Positions 7,686-15,875 are shown, counted from the first letter of the stretch. The stretch: 64,000 bases of DNA from Mesorhizobium sp. (GCA_004020875.1 SAPZ01000015.1:62001-126000); one strand, 5' to 3'. Numbers and translations: made by a program. Notes: generated from the letters alone by a model not told the origin.

Positions 7686-8413
7686 CGGACGGCCGCATCG
7701 ACCGAAAGCGCATTGCCGAGCGCATGGCCCCGTGCCGTGTTGTCGAAGATGCACCAGACTTCGGCGGCCGCCGCGCTGGCTTCGGCAAGCCGCTCGCCGA
7801 TGCCCAGAAGCTGACCGGCCTCATAGTCCGAATAATAGATGCGCGGCTCGCCATGGAAACGGAAGTAGGCGAGCTCGCGCCAGCCGCCGGGCATGGCGGC
7901 GGCAGGAACGGAAGCGGGATCGGCCGCAACGCGTCCAACGTGAAAGCGGCTCAGCAAGGTTTCGGCTTCGGGTTCGAACCAACTGGGGTGACGCGGTTCG
8001 CAGACCAGGCGCCGATCGGTCTTCGCACGCAGCACGGCGAAGAAATTTTCGACGGCTCGAGGTTCGAATTGCAGGCTGGGCGGCAGTTGAACCAGGAGCA
8101 CGGAAAGCTTGGTACCGAGTCCTCCTATCTGATCCAAGAAATTGTCCACAAGATCATCGCAAGCTTCCAGGCGGCGTTCATGCGTCACGGCCCGGGGGAG
8201 TTTTGCGGAAAAGCAAAAATGATCCGGAACCGAGCTCGCCCAGCGCTCGTAGGTTTCTCGCCGATGCGGCTTATGAAACGATGAATTGATCTCCACGATC
8301 GAAAGCCGCGCCGCATAACGTTCAAGCTGCGAGCCGGCCGCGGGAAACGAAGCTTTATATACTGCCGGTATGCTCCATCCGGCGGTTCCCACGAGACAGC
8401 GGCTGTTCTCCAT
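7634..8413 (-). CDS. DUF72 (YecE-like) family protein
   Basis: The 259-residue protein begins with VGTAGWSIP and has EINSSFH, FCFSAKLPRAVTH, LVQLPPSL, EPRHPSWF and YFRFHGEPRIYY near the end. These blocks define the DUF72/YecE TIM-barrel-like family, whose biochemical role is unknown. Length is typical. It converges on and overlaps the FAD oxidoreductase end by 52 bp; both frames look genuine. Confidence 0.88.
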   Translation of the reverse strand: MENSRCLVGTAGWSIPAVYKASFPAAGSQLERYAARLSIVEINSSFHKPHRRETYERWASSVPDHFCFSAKLPRAVTHERRLEACDDLVDNFLDQIGGLGTKLSVLLVQLPPSLQFEPRAVENFFAVLRAKTDRRLVCEPRHPSWFEPEAETLLSRFHVGRVAADPASVPAAAMPGGWRELAYFRFHGEPRIYYSDYEAGQLLGIGERLAEASAAAAEVWCIFDNTARGHALGNALSVDAAVRQMTFSSLNARPSATRA

Positions 8414-8531
8414 TCCAAAAATCTGGACAGGCGCGGTTGCGGGTCAAGGGAGATGTTCCGGCCGACTAATGCTGTTGCCTTCTGCAGCATATGTCATGCT
8501 ACTCTGAGCCTATCGGCGCTCGGGGAAAAGT

Positions 8532-9440
8532 GTGTCTAGCAAGGCTGTCGAAATTTTTCGGCGCACAAGGGGAGTCCAACTGCTGCTGGGCCTCCGCCAC
8601 GAGATTTTGCGCCTTCAGTTTCTGGGAAGCGGTGCGTCCAAAGGCCATGCATTCGCAAAGAGTCTACACGGAAGGCCCGAACGAAACTACTGCTTCACCA
8701 TCGCGTTCAACACGCCTTGGGTCATCGACGTGCTCACCAAGGCGTGGCAGGTATTCCCGACCGGGACAACGCTCGTGGTGATCGACAATTCGCGGAGCCA
8801 GGAAGCGCGAGCTTCGATCGAGGCAATCTGCGCGCGGCGCGGGGTCGCCTATTTCGGGCTGCCCAGGAATTTCGAAACGAACCCTTCCAGGTCGCATGGC
8901 GTCTCGCAGACCTGGATCTTCCACAACATCGTCAAGCACCTCAAACCCGACATGTTCGGGTTCATCGATCACGATTGCTTCCCGATCGGGCCGATCGATA
9001 TCGCGCGGCGCGTCGGACGAAAGATCGGTTATGGGATGCCGCTGCACGCCAGGTCCAGCTACCTGTACAAGGTAGCTAAGGACGAGCCTTGCTGGTATTA
9101 CTGGGCCGGCCTGTGCTTCTACAATTTCGCTGCCGTCGAGCATGCGAAGCTCGATTTCAGAAATCGGCTCGACATGGGAATGGACACCGGAGGCGGCAAC
9201 TGGCCGGTGTTGTATTCGAAGCACCCAGGCGGCGAATTCGAGATGGCCCGGTTAAGTCACCTCGCGGTGAACGTCGACGGCAAAAGCGCCAAGTACGAGT
9301 TGTATGACGGGGTTCTTTTTCATGTCGGCGGCGCGTCCTACCGCTCACACGCGACAAATCCGGACTACCGTCGCCAGCTGTCGGATCACATCTGGAAAAC
9401 CTACCTCGGCGGGATCCAGGATCGTCTGATTTCCATCTGA
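8532..9440 (+). CDS. putative glycosyltransferase-like protein
   Basis: The 302-residue product uses a GTG start. It has an N-terminal region with TLVVIDNSRSQEARASIE and, near residue 150, FGFIDHDCFPIG, an acidic DxD-like motif typical of GT-A fold nucleotide-sugar transferases. Later segments (GMDTGGGNWP, HLAVNVDGK) resemble uncharacterised family-2-like glycosyltransferases. There is no membrane anchor. It stands alone, without other polysaccharide genes. Donor and acceptor are unknown, and the assignment rests on the DxD context only. Confidence 0.55.
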   Translation: MSSKAVEIFRRTRGVQLLLGLRHEILRLQFLGSGASKGHAFAKSLHGRPERNYCFTIAFNTPWVIDVLTKAWQVFPTGTTLVVIDNSRSQEARASIEAICARRGVAYFGLPRNFETNPSRSHGVSQTWIFHNIVKHLKPDMFGFIDHDCFPIGPIDIARRVGRKIGYGMPLHARSSYLYKVAKDEPCWYYWAGLCFYNFAAVEHAKLDFRNRLDMGMDTGGGNWPVLYSKHPGGEFEMARLSHLAVNVDGKSAKYELYDGVLFHVGGASYRSHATNPDYRRQLSDHIWKTYLGGIQDRLISI

Positions 9441-9556
9441 ACGAAAACCGGGCAGCGAGCAGCCGATGCGTTTCACCGCTTCACGGAAACGATGAAGCCC
9501 CTATCTTCACGCAATCGAGGACAGAGGCTACGGCGGGGTTGCCGAGCCTAACCGCG

Positions 9557-10039
9557 TCAAACTTCCTGGAATTGCTCCAAGTACTGCCGCAGCCACCCAA
9601 GTACCCGTGCCCAGCCGTCGGCGTGCTCGGCCGCCACATCCGGAAAACCGGCGAATCCGCCGTGGCATATGGTGAGCCGCGTGCCGCTGTCTATCGGCTC
9701 AAAGAGATAAGCCACCGTCGTTTCCTTGCGGCCGAGCGCTGGATGACAGTCGTAGCGCCTTGTCTGCACGATCCGGCGCGGCATTTCGATTTCGAGAAAC
9801 TCTCCGCCGGCGGGCAGGCGCCTGCCGTCGGCGGTTCGCACCGTGACATGCCAGCTTCCGCCGACGCGCATATCCGCGCTCCAGCCGGTCATGAGGTAGG
9901 TTTCAGGCGAACCCCACCAGCGTTCGACCTCTCTGGTGACCAGCGCGGCAATGACCTCACCCGGCGAGGCGGGCAGCTCGGCGAAGGCCATGACCGTATC
10001 GGCGTTCGCCATGGCTTGCGGCAAGGAAAGCTGCAGCAT
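9557..10039 (-). CDS. SRPBCC (AHSA1-type) domain protein
   Basis: The product is about 160 residues. The ATG at 10039 is preferred because GGAGG lies 8 nt upstream; a GTG three codons earlier is possible. It contains WWGSPETYLM, VGGSWHVTV, GEFLEIEMPRRIVQT and a C-terminal GWARVLGWLRQYLE, the helix-grip pattern of AHSA1-like START domains that bind hydrophobic ligands. It is the third gene of an apparent operon with the ArsR regulator and another SRPBCC gene; a 43-bp gap separates it from the latter. Confidence 0.85.
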   Translation of the reverse strand: MLQLSLPQAMANADTVMAFAELPASPGEVIAALVTREVERWWGSPETYLMTGWSADMRVGGSWHVTVRTADGRRLPAGGEFLEIEMPRRIVQTRRYDCHPALGRKETTVAYLFEPIDSGTRLTICHGGFAGFPDVAAEHADGWARVLGWLRQYLEQFQEV

Positions 10040-10081
10040 CGCATGCACCTCCAGCGCAATTGTTTCGATTCCGAAACGAGA

Positions 10082-10531
10082 TCAGCCCTTCGACGGCGGG
10101 CGATCGAAACCCTTGCCGGTTTCGAGCAGGCTCTTGAGACTCGCCAGCACCAGCGGCCAGCCCTTGGAGACGTTCGGGATCAGCCTGTGCGGGCCATCGG
10201 CCTCGTGAACCACGGCGAGCTTCATCAATTCGCCGTCCGGCTCGACGGTGAAGGTGCAACGCGTGTATCCGTCCTCCTTCACCTCGGGCAGCCATTCGTT
10301 GCGCCATTTGATCACGAGGCGCTTGGGCGGATCGATCTCCAGGATCTCGCCGGAATCGGCGACGCGACCGTCGGGGAAGATCAGCTTCCAACTGGAGCCG
10401 ACCTTCCAGTCGCTCTCCTGATAGGAGCAGAGAAAGAACTGGCGGTTGAATTCCGGATCGGTCAGCGCTTCCCAGAGCTTTTCAGGCGTGGTGCGGATAT
10501 AGGTGACGTAAACAAAGCTGTTCTCGCTCAC
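10082..10531 (-). CDS. SRPBCC (AHSA1-type) domain protein
   Basis: The 149-residue protein reads TPEKLWEALTDPEFNRQFF, VGSSWKLIFPDG, GEILEIDPPKRLVIKW and C-terminal KGWPLVLASLKSLLETG, the standard AHSA1/START-like layout. Its GTG start overlaps the stop of the ArsR gene (GTGA), so the two are translationally coupled. ArsR plus AHSA1 pairs are common; the repressor probably controls the pair. Ligand unknown. Confidence 0.9.
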   Translation of the reverse strand: MSENSFVYVTYIRTTPEKLWEALTDPEFNRQFFLCSYQESDWKVGSSWKLIFPDGRVADSGEILEIDPPKRLVIKWRNEWLPEVKEDGYTRCTFTVEPDGELMKLAVVHEADGPHRLIPNVSKGWPLVLASLKSLLETGKGFDRPPSKG

Positions 10532-10848
10532 GGCTCTTCCCTTTCAAGGCGTTGCTTCAGGTCGCTCAATGCACTGAGCCGATGGCGCTCGAACTTGCCG
10601 ATCCAGCGCTCGGCGATCTCGTTGATAGGAACGGGGTTGAGATAGTGCTCCTTCTCGCGGCCGCGGCGCATGGTGGTGACGAGGTTGGCCCCCTCGAGGA
10701 TCGCCAGATGCTTGGTCACCGCCTGGCGCGTCATGTCCATGTGCTCGCAGAGCGCGTTCAGCGTCTGCCCGTTCCTGGCATGGAGGCTGTCCAGCAATTG
10801 CCGGCGGGTCGGGTCGGCCAAGGCGCGAAAGACGGCATCCATGCTCAT
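10528..10848 (-). CDS. ArsR-family transcriptional regulator
   Basis: From the ATG at 10848 the protein has 106 residues: AVFRALADPTRRQLLDSL, then the helix-turn-helix HMDMTRQAVTKHLAILEGAN and the wing VTTMRRGREKEHYLN. No cysteine metal site such as CVC is visible, so it is probably not a metal sensor. A 20-bp palindrome sits just upstream of the start, consistent with autoregulation. A TTG five codons earlier would overlap that palindrome and is less likely. It leads the two SRPBCC genes. Confidence 0.9.
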   Translation of the reverse strand: MSMDAVFRALADPTRRQLLDSLHARNGQTLNALCEHMDMTRQAVTKHLAILEGANLVTTMRRGREKEHYLNPVPINEIAERWIGKFERHRLSALSDLKQRLEREEP

Positions 10849-10857
10849 GGCTTTAAT

Positions 10858-10877
10858 ATGCAACCATTTGGTTGCAT
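10858..10877. promoter_or_regulatory. ArsR-type operator palindrome
   Basis: ATGCAACC and GGTTGCAT form perfect 8-bp arms around a 4-bp centre (ATTT). It lies 10 bp upstream of the ArsR start and is the likely binding site of that protein, repressing the three-gene unit. Confidence 0.6.
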
Positions 10878-10946
10878 GTCAAGCGATGAGGCACAAAAAG
10901 ATCTGCCTGGGACGCGCGGACCGGGACGATCAGCTTGCGGGAGCGG

Positions 10947-11372
10947 TCAGCGCTTGCGGGAGAACCAGAAGGCGTCGGTCATGCGCGTCATGCCGATGCG
11001 CTCGTAGAAGCCGACGGCGTCGGGCATCGAGATCAGACTGATGGCGACCGAAGGGCCGAGCTGCCGCTGCGCCTCGTCCATCAGGCCCTTGCCGACGCCG
11101 AGCCCTTGCGCGGCCTTCGAGACGGCTAGGTCGGAAATGTAGCAGACCCAGGAGAAGTCGCTCATGCCGCGCGCGACGCCGACCAGTTGCCTGTCCGGCC
11201 GGTCGAGCCGCGCGGTCAGAACCAGATTGGCGTTGTCCAGCATGGTTTGCAGCCTGGCCTCGTCGTCGACGGGCCTGACCTTGCCGAGGCCGGAGTCGAC
11301 CAGCACGCGGCGGAACTCGGCGACGTCGAGCGTGGGCTCGCTGGCGTAAAGGACTTTGGAAGGACCGGCCAT
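10947..11372 (-). CDS. GNAT-family N-acetyltransferase
   Basis: The 141-residue product starts at the ATG at 11372. It contains YISDLAVSKAAQGLGVGKGL, the acetyl-CoA-binding motif A with Q/RxxGxG/A, followed by MDEAQRQLG and a C-terminal FYERIGMTRM. It should transfer an acetyl group from acetyl-CoA to an unknown small amine or protein. Upstream extension to 11444 does not look coding. Confidence 0.88.
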   Translation of the reverse strand: MAGPSKVLYASEPTLDVAEFRRVLVDSGLGKVRPVDDEARLQTMLDNANLVLTARLDRPDRQLVGVARGMSDFSWVCYISDLAVSKAAQGLGVGKGLMDEAQRQLGPSVAISLISMPDAVGFYERIGMTRMTDAFWFSRKR

Positions 11373-11450
11373 GGTCGCAGACTGCACCAGCCGGCCGGGA
11401 TTTCGAAGCCGTTTTTGAGGCGTTCCAGCTCCAGCACGCTGCATGATATA

Positions 11451-11512
11451 ACCCGTAGCTCAGGGGAAGAGCGCCAGCTTGTGTTGGAGGCCCCGGGTCG
11501 AGACGAGGCGGG
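11451..11512 (+). pseudogene. tRNA-like remnant
   Basis: ACCCG at 11451-11455 can pair with CGGGT at the 3' end as part of an acceptor stem. GTAGCTCAGGGGAAGAGCGC matches a D arm, and CCCCG..GGTCGAGA..CGAGG resembles a T arm with one mismatch. The anticodon stem does not pair properly and no valid anticodon loop is seen, so this is at most a decayed or truncated tRNA gene. Nothing suggests it is functional. Confidence 0.35.
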
Positions 11513-11645
11513 TCCGCCGCCTCATTCATACAGCCCGTGTAGCCGCAGCTCAACTGCGCACGAACAGTTGCCTTTCATTTGCCGCCGGCTTTGTGTAAAC
11601 CGTCCCGCAAAATTCCCCGCAAGCCAAGAAGACGGGCAGGTACCC

Positions 11646-12251
11646 ATGGACAAATTCACCAAGCTCACCGGCGTCGCCGCGCCCATGCCGATAGTCAATG
11701 TCGACACCGACATGATCATCCCGAAGGATTATCTCAAGACGATCAAGCGTACCGGGCTCGGCACCGGCCTGTTCGCCGAGATGCGCTACAATGAGGACGG
11801 TTCGGAGAATCCGGATTTCGTGCTCAACAAGCCGGCCTACCGCAAGGCGCAGATTCTGGTCGCCGGCGACAATTTCGGCTGCGGCTCGAGCCGCGAGCAT
11901 GCGCCCTGGGCGCTGCTCGATTTCGGCATCCGCTGTGTGATCTCGACCTCGTTCGCCGACATTTTCTACAACAACTGCTTCAAGAACGGCATCCTGCCGA
12001 TCACGGTCAGCCCGGAAGACCTCGACAAGCTGATGGACGACGCCTCGCGCGGCTCCAACGCGACGCTGTCGATCGATCTCGAGGCGAAGGAAATCCGCGG
12101 CCCGGACGGCGGCGTGGTCAAATTCGACCTCGACGAATTCAAGCGCCATTGCCTGCTGAATGGCCTGGACGACATCGGGCTCACCATGGAGAAGGCCGGC
12201 GCCATCGCGACGTTCGAGAAGCGCAACGCCGAGCAGCGCCCCTGGGCCTGA
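11646..12251 (+). CDS. leuD: 3-isopropylmalate dehydratase small subunit
   Basis: The 201-residue protein begins MDKFTKLTGVAAPMPIVNVD and carries FGCGSSREHAPWAL near residue 80, the conserved swivel-domain loop that faces the [4Fe-4S] active site of the large subunit LeuC. With LeuC it isomerises 2-isopropylmalate to 3-isopropylmalate in leucine synthesis. Length and motifs are normal for the bacterial LeuD type. LeuC is not in the window. leuB lies 2.4 kb downstream on the same strand, with unrelated genes between them. Confidence 0.97.
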   Translation: MDKFTKLTGVAAPMPIVNVDTDMIIPKDYLKTIKRTGLGTGLFAEMRYNEDGSENPDFVLNKPAYRKAQILVAGDNFGCGSSREHAPWALLDFGIRCVISTSFADIFYNNCFKNGILPITVSPEDLDKLMDDASRGSNATLSIDLEAKEIRGPDGGVVKFDLDEFKRHCLLNGLDDIGLTMEKAGAIATFEKRNAEQRPWA

Positions 12252-12268
12252 CGTTCTGAACGTAGTAG

Positions 12269-12288
12269 CCCGGCCGTTCGCGGCCGGG
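12269..12288. terminator. stem-loop after leuD
   Basis: CCCGGCCG and CGGCCGGG form a perfect 8-bp stem capped by a TTCG tetraloop, 18 nt after the leuD stop. The T-run is minimal (TTCGT), so termination may be partial. Confidence 0.55.
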
Positions 12289-12317
12289 TTCGTGACGACT
12301 GGATGGAGGGGACCGTC

Positions 12318-13238
12318 ATGACACGTTCGCTTCTGGCTGCTTCGGTGGCAATTCTTCTCGCCACAATCGGCGCCAATGCGCAAACCGCCGCGCCGACCAC
12401 GCAGCCGGCGCCGGCCGCGTCCGACCAGCCGGCTGCCGATCAAGGCGCGGCCGATCAGGCTGCGTCGGACGACGACAAGCAGGCGCCGATTCCCTTCGAG
12501 GGCGGGCAGCTCACCATCACGCAGCCGGAGCAGGACGGAGAGAAGGTGCTGTCTTATGACGGCAAGCAGCTCGCCAGCAATTACGACGTCTTCTTCGACA
12601 AGATCGTCAAGATCGGCGACGTGAATGTGGCGCTCGTCGATGTCGGCGACGGCGGCAATCAATGCGGCCCGGCCAAGGTCATCGTCTGGAAGAAGGACGG
12701 CGAGATACAGACCACCACGGTCGAGCAGGACGAATGCGGCGCGCCGCCGGCCGCTGTCTCCGACAGCGCCATCTATTTCGTCCCCTATCTGCTGCCGGGC
12801 GAAACGAGGCCGGCACTGCAGTGGTCGCCGGCCGCAGGGCTGACGACCTCGGGCAACCTGACCTACACGCCGGAACCGGGCACCGACTGGAAGGATGTGG
12901 ACCCGTCGAAATACGACAACATTATCGACGCTTTCCACAATGAGGCCGTCTACAAGGCCGGCCAGGCGCTGCTCGGCAACGACATGCCCGACATGGCGAC
13001 CAGCCTGCTGGTTGGCGGCGGCACCGAAAAGACGGCGTCGGGCGCCTTCTACGCTACCGGCTGCGTGCCGCATGACTGCGGCGGCAATGACGGCTTCATG
13101 GCGGTCGACCCGGCCAATCACAAGATCTACTTCGCCCGTCGCGGCGACAATGGCGAGCCGCAGGCCTGGCCGCCGCTGAAGGACTGGCCGGCGGATATCA
13201 AGAAGGCCTATGACGACGCGCAGAATTCGGGGAATTAG
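12318..13238 (+). CDS. secreted protein with Ivy-like C-terminal motif
   Basis: The 306-residue product starts at the ATG at 12318, preceded by GGAGGGG. A signal peptide ends near ANA-QTA. Residues about 22-55 are an Ala/Pro/Asp/Gln-rich linker. The middle region is unrecognised. Near residue 250, GCVPHDCGGNDG resembles the CKPHDC loop of Ivy-type lysozyme inhibitors, followed by a short beta-like stretch. It is predicted to be periplasmic or secreted, and a role against lysozyme-like enzymes is inference from that one motif. Four cysteines (in QCGPAK, DECGAP and the CVPHDC loop) could form disulfides. Confidence 0.6.
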   Translation: MTRSLLAASVAILLATIGANAQTAAPTTQPAPAASDQPAADQGAADQAASDDDKQAPIPFEGGQLTITQPEQDGEKVLSYDGKQLASNYDVFFDKIVKIGDVNVALVDVGDGGNQCGPAKVIVWKKDGEIQTTTVEQDECGAPPAAVSDSAIYFVPYLLPGETRPALQWSPAAGLTTSGNLTYTPEPGTDWKDVDPSKYDNIIDAFHNEAVYKAGQALLGNDMPDMATSLLVGGGTEKTASGAFYATGCVPHDCGGNDGFMAVDPANHKIYFARRGDNGEPQAWPPLKDWPADIKKAYDDAQNSGN

Positions 13239-13265
13239 GGTTTAGGTACGCGGCAGCCATCGCGG

Positions 13266-13448
13266 CTTCGTCATCCACCGGCGGAGCGACGCGCAGCGGA
13301 GCGCAGACCCGAGGATCCATCCCTGACGGTTGCTGTAGCGCGCGAGGGTGCAGAATTCTGCGCCGCTGGCGGCGCTTCGGCGTAACGGCATGGATTCCAG
13401 GGTCTGCGCGCGTCGCTTCGCTCCTTGCTCCGCCCTGGAATGACGAAG
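13266..13448. repeat. CTTCGTCATCC-type palindromic element, copy 1
   Basis: The left arm (CTTCGTCATCCACCGGCGGA... to ...GCGCAGACCCGAGGATCCAT) is the imperfect complement of the right arm ending TGGAATGACGAAG. The element is about 183 bp long and fills most of the 336-bp space between the secreted protein and RidA. A related element occurs at 29714-29902. No gene is supported here. Confidence 0.65.
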
Positions 13449-13574
13449 ACGGGAAGGGCTCCGGCTAATCTCGCAGGTTTGCGCCGCCATTCAGACAACG
13501 GTCCGCCTTGCCTGGCCCACGACCAGACTGTCTTCCGCTGCTAGACGGGTGCAGCCCATCACGAGGAGGCCCCC

Positions 13575-13958
13575 ATGCGCAGACTCATCTCCACCGGCTC
13601 CCCCTTTGAGAAAACCGCCGGCTATTCGCGCGCGGTGGTGCAGGGCGACTGGTGCTTCGTCTCCGGCACCACCGGCTACGACTATGCCACCATGACCATG
13701 CCCAACACGGTCGAGGCGCAGACGCGCAACTGTCTTGCTACCATCGCCAGGGCGCTGGCCGATGGCGGCTTCGACATGGCCGATGTGGTGCGCGCGCATT
13801 ACTACATCACCGACCAGGCCTATGTTGACGTGGTCTTCCCGATCCTCGGCGAAGCGTTCGGCGACATCCGTCCGGCGGCGACGATGATCGTATGCCAGCT
13901 CAACAAGCCGGAAATGAAGATCGAGATCGAGGTGACGGCGCTGAAGCGCACGGCATAG
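13575..13958 (+). CDS. RidA family protein
   Basis: The 127-residue protein reads AGYSRAVVQGDWCFVSGTTG, then EAQTRNCLATIARALADGGF and a C-terminal RPAATMIVCQLNKPEMKIEI. This is the YjgF/YER057c/UK114 (RidA) fold, which forms trimers and removes reactive enamine or imine intermediates made by PLP enzymes. The Arg of RPAATM matches the ligand-binding Arg of the family. GAGGAGG upstream is a good ribosome-binding site. It is followed by a VOC gene on the same strand. Confidence 0.92.
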   Translation: MRRLISTGSPFEKTAGYSRAVVQGDWCFVSGTTGYDYATMTMPNTVEAQTRNCLATIARALADGGFDMADVVRAHYYITDQAYVDVVFPILGEAFGDIRPAATMIVCQLNKPEMKIEIEVTALKRTA

Positions 13959-14013
13959 GGGCCGTTGCAGCAATGCGGAGGGCTCCCGGACACGCAAAGG
14001 CAAGGAGCGGCTC

Positions 14014-14367
14014 ATGGTGAAGGTCAGGCGCATCGTCGCCAATATCGAGACTCCCGACATTGCGGCGGCCAAGCACTTTTACCAGGACGTGCTCGGCCTT
14101 GATGTCCTGATGGATCAAGGCTGGATCCTCACTTGCGGCTCGGCCGAGACCATGACGGTGCAGGTGAGCTTCATGGCCGCGGGCGGATCGGGCACGCCGG
14201 TGCCGGACCTGTCGATCGAGGTCGACGATGTCGACGCGGCGTTTGCGGCTATGAAGAAGGCCGGCTTCGCCGTCGAATACGGTCCGGCCGACGAGCCTTG
14301 GCACGTACGGCGCTTCTATGTGCGCGACCCGTTCGGCAGGCTGGTGAATATTCTTTCGCATCGGTAG
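14014..14367 (+). CDS. VOC family (glyoxalase-like) protein
   Basis: The 117-residue protein starts MVKVRRIVANIETPDIAAAK, HFYQDVLGLDVL and ends RRFYVRDPFGRLVNIL. This is the two-module beta-alpha-beta-beta-beta pattern of the vicinal oxygen chelate superfamily. The metal positions and substrate are not clear. The 3' half of this gene is present again directly downstream as an exact tandem duplication, but the first copy itself is complete and ends at TAG 14365-14367. Confidence 0.88.
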   Translation: MVKVRRIVANIETPDIAAAKHFYQDVLGLDVLMDQGWILTCGSAETMTVQVSFMAAGGSGTPVPDLSIEVDDVDAAFAAMKKAGFAVEYGPADEPWHVRRFYVRDPFGRLVNILSHR

Positions 14368-14561
14368 GTGTGCTGCCGGCCGGTGCCGGACCTGTCGATC
14401 GAGGTCGACGATGTCGACGCGGCGTTTGCGGCTATGAAGAAGGCCGGCTTCGCCGTCGAATACGGTCCGGCCGACGAGCCTTGGCACGTACGGCGCTTCT
14501 ATGTGCGCGACCCGTTCGGCAGGCTGGTGAATATTCTTTCGCATCGGTAGGTGTGCTGCCG
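14196..14561. repeat. exact 183-bp tandem duplication
   Basis: Bases 14196-14378 are repeated without visible change at 14379-14561, with identity running to 14563. The unit covers the second half of the VOC gene, its stop codon and 11 nt of downstream sequence. GCCGG at the joint suggests slippage or recombination at a short homology. The lack of divergence implies a recent event. Confidence 0.95.
14368..14550 (+). pseudogene. duplicated C-terminal half of the VOC gene
   Basis: This frame repeats the last 54 residues of the VOC protein (VPDLSIEVDDVDAAFAAM to VNILSHR) after a short junction. A GTG at 14368 could start it, but it lacks the first beta-alpha-beta module and no ribosome-binding site is visible. 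It is a by-product of the 183-bp duplication and probably non-functional. Confidence 0.8.
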
Positions 14562-14683
14562 GCTTTCTTTGTGCGCCGGCGGGACGAGGGGGTGTGAAGG
14601 ATCTCGGCGCTCATCCTCTTGCGCCGCAACCGCTTGGCGTTTAGCAAGACGCCGGTTCAATTTCTCTCCCGGGACGGTTCTCC

Positions 14684-15787
14684 ATGGCTTCGAAAAATCT
14701 CTTCCTGCTCGCCGGCGACGGCATCGGCCCCGAGGCCATGGCCGAGGTGAAGAAGCTGATCGCGGCCATGAACGAGAAGCTCGGCAGCAACTTCGTCACT
14801 GACGAGGGGCTCGTCGGCGGCTGCGCCTACGACGCGCATGGCGTGGCGATCTCCGATGCCGACATGGCAAAGGCGATGGCGGCGGATGCCGTGCTGTTCG
14901 GCGCCGTCGGCGGGCCGAAATGGGATGCCGTGCCTTACGAGGTGCGCCCCGAAGCCGGGCTCCTGCGCCTGCGCAAGGACATGGAGCTGTTCGCCAATCT
15001 GCGCCCCGCGATCTGCTATCCGGCGCTGGCCGCTTCGTCCTCGCTCAAGCAGGAGGTGGTCGAGGGTCTCGACATCTTGATCGTGCGCGAGCTCACCGGC
15101 GGCGTCTATTTCGGCGAGCCGAAGCAGATCATCGATCTCGGCAACGGCCAGAAGCGCGGCATCGACACCCAGGTCTACGACACGTTCGAAATAGAGCGCA
15201 TCTCGGGCGTCGCCTTCGAGCTGGCGCGGACCCGCCGCAATCACGTCACCTCGATGGAAAAGCGCAACGTCATGAAGTCGGGCGTGCTGTGGAACGAGGT
15301 GGTCACCCAGACGCACAAGGCGCGCTATTCCGACGTCAAGCTGGACCACATGCTGGCCGACGCCGGCGGCATGCAGCTGGTGCGCTGGCCGAAGCAGTTC
15401 GACGTCATCGTCACCGACAATCTGTTCGGCGACATGCTCTCCGACATCGCCGCCATGCTGACCGGCTCGATCGGCATGCTGCCGTCGGCCTCGCTCGGCG
15501 CGCCGGATGCCAAGACCAAGAAGCGCAAGGCGCTGTACGAGCCGGTGCACGGCTCGGCGCCCGACATCGCCGGCAAGGGCATCGCCAACCCGATCGCCAT
15601 GATCGCCTCCTTCGCCATGTGCCTGCGCTATTCCTTCGGCATGGTGGCCGAGGCCGACAAGCTCGAAGCGGCCATCGCCGCCGTGCTCGACGACGGCCTG
15701 CGCACCAAGGACATCATGTCTGGAGGGATGAAGGAAGTCGGCACCGTCGAGATGGGCGATGCCATCATCGCCAAGTTCCTGGGATGA
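14684..15787 (+). CDS. leuB: 3-isopropylmalate dehydrogenase
   Basis: The 367-residue protein has LLAGDGIGPEAM at its start, LRLRKDMELFANLRPA (substrate-binding arginines), VRELTGGVYFGEP, the Lys/Asp active-site region around DNLFGDMLSD (near residue 245) and EPVHGSAPDIAGKGIANP for NAD binding. It oxidises and decarboxylates 3-isopropylmalate to 2-oxoisocaproate in leucine synthesis. Length and every motif are normal. It is downstream of leuD on the same strand, but with other genes and a 122-bp leader between. Confidence 0.98.
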   Translation: MASKNLFLLAGDGIGPEAMAEVKKLIAAMNEKLGSNFVTDEGLVGGCAYDAHGVAISDADMAKAMAADAVLFGAVGGPKWDAVPYEVRPEAGLLRLRKDMELFANLRPAICYPALAASSSLKQEVVEGLDILIVRELTGGVYFGEPKQIIDLGNGQKRGIDTQVYDTFEIERISGVAFELARTRRNHVTSMEKRNVMKSGVLWNEVVTQTHKARYSDVKLDHMLADAGGMQLVRWPKQFDVIVTDNLFGDMLSDIAAMLTGSIGMLPSASLGAPDAKTKKRKALYEPVHGSAPDIAGKGIANPIAMIASFAMCLRYSFGMVAEADKLEAAIAAVLDDGLRTKDIMSGGMKEVGTVEMGDAIIAKFLG

Positions 15788-15875
15788 CCCGTTGCGTTAG
15801 CTGCAAACCTATGCGGCTTTCATCCTCTGTCAAACCTGGATAGAAGCGGAAAATCGCTTCGTATTCTCTGGGGCA

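Noticed and set aside
9571..9590. another copy of the GGAATTGCTC repeat
   Set aside because: It lies inside the coding end of an SRPBCC gene and reads as normal codons (LEQFQEV); a chance match.
11451..11530. functional tRNA gene
   Set aside because: The anticodon stem does not pair, and the T loop lacks the usual TTCRA length.
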